From Planococcus citri (taxonomy: Eukaryota; Arthropoda; Insecta; Hemiptera; Pseudococcidae), in the NCBI RefSeq assembly GCF_950023065.1, contig NC_088677.1, forward strand, positions 88,189,469-88,253,468: a DNA stretch of 64,000 nt. Reading direction: 5' to 3'. The notes beneath the pieces were generated by a model. That model made no database searches. It had not been told where the DNA came from and saw nothing but the letters and a program-made list of their open reading frames with translations. Positions 56,346 through 64,000 of the stretch are shown piece by piece (position 1 is the stretch's first letter; the number at the start of each line of letters is the position of its first letter). The position numbers were made by a program, and so were the translations under genes.

Positions 56346-56970
56346 CTGAGGTAAACAATGATCTTCATTTTCTCATAGTTCTCAAGTATATGACATAATA
56401 ATATTATGTAGGTACCAAGAATTATTCACACTTTTTTTTCAAGTTTTTAAAAGTCAGACAAAAAAATTTCCAATGATCCCGATTTTTTTCAAGTTTCCAA
56501 AAATTCAGAGTTATTTTTTTCGAGATCCACCTTTTAATATAGTTTTAGCGCGACTTCATAATATTAAAATTACTCATCACTTTGGGCACAAGATGACGCA
56601 ATAAATTGTAAATTTTTATTAACGCTTCTTCGGCGTCGATTTCAAGTAGCTATCGATTGATACGACATCGTGTCAATATGTATTATGTAAGCAATTGGCA
56701 TACTACTTACTCGTAGTAGTAGTAATACAGTCATTAAATAAAAAAAACAATTCGAGTGATTTAAAGGGAAACAACTCGCAATACGGACGAGCAGTGTGCA
56801 AGAAGAGCAACTCAGTACCTAGTACGAGTACCTACCTATGTACTACGTGATATTATCTGGGTGTTGGTTTGAGACACACGAATGCAAATTTCAAAATGAT
56901 ACAACTTCTTATCAAGACCCAAGCTCGACACAAGAATAGCGAGGAAAAGAAGAAGAACAAGATAATATAG
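56346..56970. other. Spacer upstream of copy 6
   Basis: AT-rich spacer with 'gtacctacc' strings and no frames or elements recognised. It leads into the conserved 'gggaagtggcctcc' block at 56970. Confidence 0.35.
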
Positions 56971-57000
56971 GGAAGTGGCCTCCGTTGGTTATTTATTTCG
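56971..57000 (+). promoter_or_regulatory. Conserved upstream block near copy 6
   Basis: 'ggaagtggcctccgttgg' plus 'atttatttcg' resembles the blocks before copies 1-3 but lies about 920 bp before the start codon. It may mark an ancestral promoter displaced by later insertion. Role inferred. Confidence 0.25.
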
Positions 57001-57786
57001 ACACGTATGATTCGCTAATCTTGTAAAATTGAGCATTTTCTAGCAGAGGAAATTTTACCTTCACGCGACAACGACGCTGACGACGTCGTGTAAACCGAAA
57101 ATTAGCAATGAGCTCTATCGAGTTGCGGAAAAAACAAACAATTTATCTCTCATTAGTCTAACAGTAGCGTCAGCTGCGGCTGCGTCGCGTCGTCGGTGAT
57201 AATTCTAACACGTACAGTCGTACACGGGCATACACAGTACACACGACAGTAAAAACAACGACCGTGTAAATTTCGAGCTTTCAAGCACCTAATACTCTGG
57301 CTCATAAACGTTTACACACGTAATAGGTACCTACATGAGCACTACACAACAGAATGAAAAAATTCTACATACTATACACACACATGCAGCAACAACTCAG
57401 CAACTAGTAGCAACTTTAATAATACGAGTATGTACACGAAACCTAACACAGTGCTCATAGTCGAGTCAGGTTGACTGTACGTTTTACCTACGTTATTTAC
57501 CTTCGGGCTTATCCGAATAACCGAGGACGGTGCGTACTGCGTGTACATAGTACAACACTACAATATACATATAGTAAAATGATAACGCGAGCTTCACAGT
57601 GGCAAGTGGTAAACTGGCAAATGGTAAATGACAACGTTAACGGTAAAACCGCGAATAACCCAGCAATTCGTCGTGTCGCCGGTTTACAGTGAAAACGTGC
57701 TTTTCGCCTATCTCGTTTTTAGGCAGCCTATTGAAATTACCACAGCCACGAGCCACTGTGATCAGACAGCCCTCGAAATGCAGCAT

Positions 57787-57823
57787 TATTTAATCGCTTA
57801 ATCACATCGTCGTTCGCGTCAGT
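57787..57823 (+). promoter_or_regulatory. Putative core promoter of copy 6
   Basis: TATTTAAT (57787-57794) followed by TCAGT (57819-57823), conserved from copy 5. About 100 bp before ATG. Based on motif and conservation only. Confidence 0.35.
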
Positions 57824-57920
57824 CGACTATCGTTCATTCATCCGCTGATCCGCATTCGTATCCATCGGTCAGCCGTACCGGGTCCCTCCAAAATTGCGTG
57901 AAAAAAACCCCAACGCGAAA

Positions 57921-58280
57921 ATGAACCAGTTCGCGACGTACTTTCTATTATTCTGGGCGCACGTCTACCTAGTTGTGGAACCGGTTCAAGGTACGTTTCG
58001 TCTTCAGATATTGCACAATAACGATTTGCATGCCAGATTCGTCGAGACAGACGTGTACACGGCGAGATGTCCGGACGAGTACGTCAAGCAGAATAAATGC
58101 TACGGAGGATTCGCTCGTATGAAAAAGGCCGCCGACGATGCCCGACAAGAGGCCAAAGCTCAGGGAATACCCAGCATCTTTATCAATGCCGGCGACACAT
58201 TCCAGGGTACTCCGTACTACACGCTTTACAAATGGCAAGTTGTTTCCGAACTGATCGATAAACTTGGACTCGACGTTATG
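57921..58280 (+). CDS. 5'-nucleotidase copy 6, exon 1 only (partial)
   Basis: Exon of 120 codons with signal peptide, NNDLH, the Cys pair around 'PDEYVKQNKC' and NAGDTFQGTPYY, ending at the conserved DVM junction with donor GTAAAT. Unlike copy 5 it keeps the family-standard residues (Tyr for Cys in PDEC, Gly-Thr for Asp-Ile after the GD motif). No exon 2 was seen in the remaining 5.7 kb. Either the gene continues beyond the window with a long TE-filled intron, or only the first exon was duplicated. Confidence 0.8.
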
Positions 58281-58351
58281 GTAAATTTTTTCTTCGTTTT
58301 TAAAAATTAAACATTTTTTTTCATTCTGAACTTGAGTTAGTTCACGAAAAA

Positions 58352-58635
58352 TATTATAGCATCGCGCATTCCATTGAAAAAGGGAGGAATAACGCTGAAT
58401 TTTGGTATAGTGGCCCATTCTTATGTGCTATAAACACGAATCTGAGGTGTCTTTCGCGTCTCTGGTGAGCGTTCTCCCGTATTGTGGATCTAAGCCCCCC
58501 AAATTTGGTTTTTGGCCTCTCTCTGTATTTCCTCAAATATATTGATCCTGGAAAAATTGTCACAAGAAACTTATCCTAGGGGAAATTTCTTATCAGATGA
58601 CTATTTATTTAGTGATTAATTGATTACATTTCCCC
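58352..58635. repeat. Left arm of a 3.8-kb inverted repeat
   Basis: 'gaattttggtatagtggccc' through 'agtgattaattgattac' is the diverged inverse of 61900-62140. Shared landmarks are 'cgaatctgaggtgtc', 'gtggatctaagcc' and 'gggaaatttc'. It frames a region holding AT-rich repeats, a Copia relic and a MITE. Confidence 0.65.
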
Positions 58636-59329
58636 GAATCCTAGTTGGTAATGGTTTTTTTTTAATGCAGTCAGATTTTTCAATATGAGTACTGAACAAA
58701 TATGACGACCGAACGGAACTAATGTGACTGGGGTTCTGACTGCGGATATGACTACTGTAATTAATTAGCGAAATAGACAAATTTTTGAGATTAGAATAGC
58801 GAATATTTTAGCTGAAACTACTGAAGCTTGTGAGAAGTTCATTTGAATCATCAATTTACCACGTTTACACGTTTTTTCTCCGAAAAGGTCGTCAGAAAAG
58901 AAACAGTGACTGGTCCAAAAATGGAAGTAGCCAATTAGCCATATTTGATTTTTTTCGGTAGTCACAACTGAAAAACGTGACTGAGGTTATGACCGAAGAA
59001 ATGATAGTCACGATTTTCAATAGCTCTCCGCCAATTGGGATGAGGGTGGAGCTATTTTCATTCAAAAAATGGGAAGAATATTGACCTATCGAATGTCCTT
59101 AAAACTGAATGTCGATTCCCCTCGTAGATGTTGAGTTGAATTGGGGTAACAGTAACACCCCCTCCCCCTCCACCTAATAAAATTCATTGCATAGATGAAT
59201 GGATTTGTAATCAGACTATTACAGATAAACACATCTTGTAAAACACCACTGGACACTCAGCCTTCCCCTTTGGTGTACCCCTGCTCCCCCCCCGAATAAT
59301 TGTTGATCATATCTCATTCATTTTCACTG

Positions 59330-60190
59330 CTATGAAAAAATTACAATTTGAATTTTTTGCATTTTTGGCTAGAGTGAAAATTCAAGACTTCCAAATTCCT
59401 GGCAAAATCACCATTTTATTGCATTTCTGCGAAAAAAATTTACACTTTTTAAAATTTCTGATAAAAGAGACAATAAAACAGAACTACATAATTAGAATCT
59501 CTTACCAAAAAACTTCTGACAAAAATTGGAATTTTTTAAATTTTAGGAAAAAATCAAGACTTTTCTGAAATCTTGACAAAAATTGGAACTTTAAAAAAAA
59601 TCTGACAAAAAAAACTATATGGTTGGAAAATTGATATATTTTCCAATTACTGGAAAAAATGTAGACCTTTTCCAATGTTGGCTAAAAAATCGAGACCTTT
59701 TTCAAATTTATGATAGAAAATGGTGACTTATTCGAAATCCTGAAAAAATCACAAGTTTTTGATCTTTCGCTTAAAAATCAAAATTTTTTCAATCATTTGG
59801 AACTTTTTTTTGATTTTTTGGAAAAAAACCTGAATTTTTTTCATCTTGATAAAAATTAGCCTGGGTTACCCTATTTTTTTAACCGTCTGAAAAAAATCAG
59901 GTCGATTTCCAAATCGAGACTTTTTTTGAATTTCTGCACAAAAATGAAGACTTTTCCTCACTTCTGGCTAAAAAAATCAGGACTTTTTCAAGTTTCTGAC
60001 ATGAATCGTGATTTCTTTAAAATTCTGAAAAAAATCAGAACTTTTTTCAATTTCTTACAAAAATTTGTAACTTTTTAAAAAATTTTGGCTAAAAATCAAG
60101 ACTTTAGAATTTCTTGTTTAAAAAGCAAAACTTTCTCAAATTTTTGGCAAAATTGGAATCAGAAAATAAAATTTTCTCATATTTGTTAAA
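59330..60190. repeat. Degenerate AT-rich tandem repeat
   Basis: Loose repeats of 'aaaaaatcaagacttttt', then 'caaatttctgacaaaa', the same texture as 5270-6480 and continued at 61620-61790. Low-complexity frames here are not genes. It lies inside intron 1 of copy 6. Confidence 0.55.
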
Positions 60191-60199
60191 AATAAAGTA

Positions 60200-60645
60200 A
60201 AGTTTGCGTCAGATCGTTGTTAGCGATCACAGTGGCCAAAAATATGATTGTGTGTCAATTTGACGTCTCTGCAGCGTTCCTGTACAGAAAGGTCGAGGAG
60301 GAAGTTTACATGTGGCAACCTGACTGGTATAACGATGGTATGAATCAAGTTTGTCGATTGAAAAGCAGCTTGTATGGTTTGAAACAAGCACCACGGTGTT
60401 GGAATGCTCGATTCCATGCTTTCCTGCTAAAACTTGGTCTGGTCCAGAGTAAAGTTGATCCTTGCGTGTACATCTTCTACATAAAGCAAAATGGGAAAAT
60501 TCGTCAGCTCATTTTAGCTTTATACGTTGACGACAGACTGGCATTTTCAGACAACAAAGAGCTGATGGATGCATTTATCAAAGAGCTACAGTCCGAATTT
60601 AAGATCATTTCGAAGACAGCAGACCACTTCCTTGGTATTTGAATA
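60200..60645 (+). pseudogene. Copia reverse transcriptase relic, first part
   Basis: Frame 60217-60642 encodes the Copia RT core: 'VCQFDVSAAFLY', 'VCRLKSSLYGLKQAPRCWN' and the catalytic 'LALYVDDRLAFS'. It stops after 'TADHFLGI', where an extra base shifts the frame just before a MITE insertion. No LTRs or other domains are adjacent, so this is a fragment. Confidence 0.85.
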
Positions 60646-61223
60646 CAGTAAAAGCTCGTTATAACGCTCTTCAAGGGACTGGAAAAAAAGAGCGTTATAA
60701 GCCGAAACGCGTTATAAGCAAAAGTCTCATTTTAACGCTGATGAGCGTAATACTGTGAATTCTTGTTTTAAAGCAAAAAGAGTGTAATAAAAGAAATGAA
60801 AATGTGAACTTTATTTTGAAACTGAACAACTATTCCAGTTGGAAATAGAAAAATCTAAAATTTTACTTTGATTTTGAGGTCTGCTATAATAATATAAATG
60901 ATTTTTTGGTATAAAATTTTGCCATAAAAGTTTTCTTTTTGCTTTTTTAAAAATCAAAATGCCAAAATTTTCATAAAATGAGAATTTTTTACACATAAGT
61001 AGGCTTTTTTTCGCAAAAAATTGCGTTTCTATTGTTAAAATTTTGAAAAAATGTGATTTTTCCTAAATTTTAGAGCGTTAAAACGTGATTTATAATTGCT
61101 CATGAGCGTTATATCGCGATTAATTTTACTTTGCTTTAAATGGGGTTGTCTAGGGACCGGAGGAAATCAGCGTTATAACGAAATCAGCGTTATAACCAAA
61201 AGCGTTATAACGAGCTTTTACTG
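60646..61223. mobile_element. pogo/Tigger-like MITE, TA target duplication
   Basis: Ends 'cagtaaaagctcgttataac' and its inverse, flanked by TA (60644-60645, 61224-61225). Inner parts repeat 'agcgttataa' several times near both ends. CAGTA..CTCG..TATAACG termini with TA targets are characteristic of Tigger/pogo families. 578 bp, no coding capacity. Removal of the element rejoins the two Copia parts. Confidence 0.75.
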
Positions 61224-61225
61224 TA

Positions 61226-61560
61226 TCTTGATCATCAAATGGAGATATTTCCTTGGATCAATCGCTGTATATCGAGAAAATCATGAAGCGATTCAGAATG
61301 GCTGGCTGTAAGTCAGTAGATACTCCGATAGTAAAACGATCTACAAAATCAGACATCGAGAAAACGTCTGATTTTCCCTACCAGTCAGCAGTTAGCGCGC
61401 TGCTGTATGTCGCCAGAGGTCCACGATTCGATATTTCCTACCCAGTTGATGCATTATCGAGATCCCTGGAAAATCCATCACCCGAAGATGTTAGCTGTTT
61501 GAAACGCATTATTTGTTACTTGAACCATACAATAAACTTCAAGGGATTCAATTAACGTAC
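61226..61560 (+). pseudogene. Copia RT/RNase H relic, second part
   Basis: Continues the Copia frame: 'SLDQSLYIEKIMKRFRMAGC', 'SVDTPI', then 'YQSAVSALLYVARGPRFDIS' and 'PSPEDVSCLKRIICYL'. It ends at 61555 before the RNase H core. The order and spacing match Copia Pol. It is separated from the first part only by the MITE. Confidence 0.85.
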
Positions 61561-61899
61561 ATATTTTTGTATTCGTGTAAATATGTTTGAATAGGTAGAG
61601 GTACATCTTTTATTTCATTAGAATTGGGACTTTTATCAATTTCTAGCAAAAAATCAGGACTTCATAACATCTCTGACTAAAAAATTGAGAATTTTTGGCA
61701 TTTCTGGAAAAATTGAGACTTTTTTTTGGAAATTTTGACAAAAATCGTGATTTAGGGTGAAAAATTAGGACTTGTTTGAAATTTTCACTTTCACACAAAA
61801 AATTCATTTCGATGGGTACTTCCGATGGATCAAATTCATTTCATATCATGTAACGCATACGCCCTTTTCTTTGAATGAGTGTAGCTCCACCCCCCTTCC

Positions 61900-62150
61900 A
61901 GCAAATGTAATCACTAAATATGTAGCCATCTGATGGGAAATTTCCCGTAGAATAAGTTTAATTCGACAATTTTTTCGCTAAGATCAATATTTCAGTAGTT
62001 ACAGACCAGAAACCAAATTTAGGAGGCTTAGATCCACAACAGGAGGAAGGGGCGCTCACCAGGTACGCGATGGGACACCTCAGATTCGTATTCAGAACGT
62101 AAAAATGGTCCAGTATACCAAAATCCAGCTTTCTATTTCACTTTTCCCAA
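61900..62150. repeat. Right arm of the 3.8-kb inverted repeat
   Basis: Inverse of 58352-58635 with about a quarter of positions changed and several indels. It ends near 'aacagcttcc'. The element type is not determined. Confidence 0.6.
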
Positions 62151-63000
62151 CAGCTTCCTTTTTTTCAGCTACTTTTCCTGGACTGGTCTACCTCTATTCA
62201 TAGTATTCATTCATTAATATCGTATAGGTACTCTACATTCGTACACTTTCGATTTTCTCCATTCAATAACCTCAATTCAATACCATAATCACGTGTTTTC
62301 GTTCTCATACGAGTACATACCGATTCGCGATAATTCCTAATCCCGTACCTACGTTCGCGTTCGAAAATTACGAGTGCAAAATAACGTAACATTTATTTGG
62401 CAGCGATTCTTAATTAGATTTTTGAAGAACCTTGATGACGAGTGTAATTTTTACGAATAACGCTATAATACGGTATTAATAACTTTAAGTAACAATCATA
62501 AATTATATTATGTGAACTTAAAGAAGTATCATACTCGTACATGCGGCGTACACACGTAATCAAAATTCGCTGACGACCGATCCCCCTTCTCCCTTCCACC
62601 TCGAGCATTATTTCACTTTTACCGCAGGCACACAATAAAATACTTATACGAACTCACACAGGAAACTATGTCTGAAGCGATGTGATAACAAAACCCATAG
62701 TCTGTAGTGTTGGTGAATAATTAAACATTATCATCACAAATTATAAGTAAATAAACATTAAGATAAATATGTATTCTCATATTTATAAGGTAGGTACAAC
62801 AACTAGCGAGAATAGAAAAGATACCTACACACGGTTCAAGTATCTGGTACAATTGACCTTTGGATCAGGTTATATTGATTGTGACTTCACTCGGCAACAA
62901 ACCCGATCTCTATATTTGTTGATATTTTGCCCCCTAGAGACTTTGATGATAAAAAAAGAAAAGAAATCAACAAGTGGTTTGTTTGAATTCTGATTATTCT
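62151..63000. other. Spacer without recognised content
   Basis: AT-rich sequence with many 'gtacc'/'ggtac' strings. Short frames on both strands show no family resemblance. Nothing could be supported. Confidence 0.4.
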
Positions 63001-63036
63001 TACCTACCTACCTACCTACCTACCTACCTACCTACA
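62998..63036. repeat. (TACC)n microsatellite
   Basis: About nine uninterrupted TACC units. The same tetranucleotide is frequent as short runs throughout the window. Confidence 0.9.
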
Positions 63037-63419
63037 TTTTATAATATACAACTTAAATAATTTCAACAAACCATGATCAAATTCACCTTACGATAGAGTA
63101 TCTTGAACAATGATCATACCTGGATTGTGCTGCAACTTTGCCAGAAATTGAAAAACATATTTCGTTGAAATTTTGAAAATTTTTGAGGAATTTTGAGACC
63201 TAACATCGAGTCATGATTTTTGAGATTTTTACACCCCTCAAAAGTTTTTAAATTTCGCCAAAAATTTAAATATTTTGATAAAAATGTGTTTCTAGAATTT
63301 TATGGGACTTTTTAAAAATCTGGAATCTCCAAAATATACGAGCTAACTGCTTAAAACCATCTCGAATCGACTCAACATGCCAAAATTAGAGTATAAAAAA
63401 AATTTTAACAGTCCAACTT

Positions 63420-63655
63420 TATTCGATAAATTTTTTTGAAAAATCTACTGGAGGCTCCAGAAGTCCAGAACTACTCAATATGGATCAAAACTGGTTCTAA
63501 TCGATTCGAAGCCTCCAAAATAGAGTTCGTACAAAATCCCAGCTTTCTAGGTCAATTTGGAAAATTTTTGATTGTTTTTGGTCTAATGATTTTTGAAAAT
63601 TCACCAAAAATCGAAAACTGCACTTCAGCACCCGGTTGAGCTTCGTCCAGCTCGA
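63420..63655. repeat. Fragment of the 'ggaggctcc' repeat family
   Basis: 'ctactggaggctccagaag', 'cccagctttctaggtcaat' and 'gaaaattcaccaaaaatcg' match in order the interior of the element at 9462-10609 (10130-10330) and 13080-13270. Termini are not visible. Confidence 0.55.
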
Positions 63656-64000
63656 AATTTTTTTTCCAGTTAAACTTTTTCCAAATTTGAGTCTTTCATC
63701 ATATTTTTTAGATCGACTTGCACAACCAATAATTCAAGGATTCTCAAAGTTAAACATTTATGAAGCCATTTGGATATACATATAGACTTCTTTCCGAGTT
63801 CAAGATTCATAGATCGACTTTCGAAACAAATGCAAGAGTTCTCAAAATCGAACATTCCTAAATTGCAATCAATTTTCCAATGTAATTTTATACATAATAT
63901 GTAATGCGATTCTGCTAATTAGAAATAAACTGATAACTAAGCAGAATTACGTTTTCAAAAAATAATAACTTATAAACACAATGTTGCTAAAGATGACTCA
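63656..64000. other. Window end, no gene recognised
   Basis: AT-rich with a weak internal direct repeat around 'attctcaaagttaaacatt' and 'gttctcaaaatcgaacatt' (about 63745 and 63838). No exon of the 5'-nucleotidase family was found here. Confidence 0.4.

Larger units (their letters stand above)
57466..58320 (+). repeat. Segmental duplication: 5' flank and exon 1 of copy 6
   Basis: Near-identical counterpart of 31798-32640. Small indels (for example around 'gaggacggtgcgtactgc') separate the two. The match ends shortly after the intron 1 donor, where different repeats follow. Confidence 0.8.

Noticed and set aside
1..64000. tRNA or rRNA genes
   Set aside because: No convincing T-loop/D-loop pairing or rRNA-like conserved stretch was seen; a covariance-model scan would be needed to exclude a divergent tRNA.

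Overview
The window is eukaryotic nuclear DNA from an animal, most likely an arthropod. The evidence is GT-AG introns, AATAAA signals, a BEL/Pao LTR retrotransposon, CR1/Jockey-like LINEs, Copia relics and many MITEs. A sternorrhynchan hemipteran (scale insect or mealybug type) fits the AT-rich, TACC-rich texture and the amplified 5'-nucleotidase family, but that placement is inference. I saw no bacterial operon, CRISPR array, tRNA or rRNA.

The host content is one tandem, same-strand array of ecto-5'-nucleotidase (CD73/apyrase family) genes. Copies 1-4 (1724-7814, 8761-14697, 15443-21212, 24728-28927) each have nine exons with the same intron phases. Exons 2-8 are identical in length in all four (201, 208, 198, 164, 109, 165 and 204 nt). 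Each encodes about 600-606 aa with a signal peptide, a metallophosphoesterase domain, a 5'-nucleotidase C-terminal domain and a hydrophobic GPI-type tail. Copy 2 has lost the Asp of the catalytic His-Asp dyad and copy 3 the substrate-contacting Asn, so only copies 1 and 4 keep a mostly standard active site. Copy 5 (exon 1 at 32242, exons 2-5' at 48013-49470) is a pseudogene: it has His-to-Arg in the dyad, a 1-nt frameshift and truncation in exon 5. Copy 6 shows only exon 1 (57921-58280); its other exons would lie beyond the window or are lost.

The rest is transposon-derived. Introns and spacers hold long-TIR MITEs (9462-10609, 11990-13385, 48974-49425), a palindromic Harbinger-like element (17692-19087), a degraded antisense non-LTR element (21560-24295), a palindrome-rich satellite (26043-27545), two hAT-like insertions at the same paralogous target site (29429-30378 and 49926-50648), Copia relics and a pogo/Tigger-type MITE (60646-61223). 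The 15.4-kb first intron of copy 5 is a TE nest. It contains a long inverted repeat (37460-47340) split by a young BEL/Pao element with apparently identical 246-bp LTRs. A LINE with both ORFs open (50819-55651, ORF1 = FLYWCH finger plus SGNH esterase) sits in a CTGT-rich minisatellite.

The array appears to grow by segmental duplication: the spacer plus 5' flank plus exon 1 of copy 5 recurs at copy 6. Because the paralogous segments are so similar, several insertions can be dated and bounded from empty sites inside the same window. The most unusual non-coding signal is a cluster of four GC hairpins at 35513-35608, each closed by a GNA triloop of the extra-stable GCGNAGC type.
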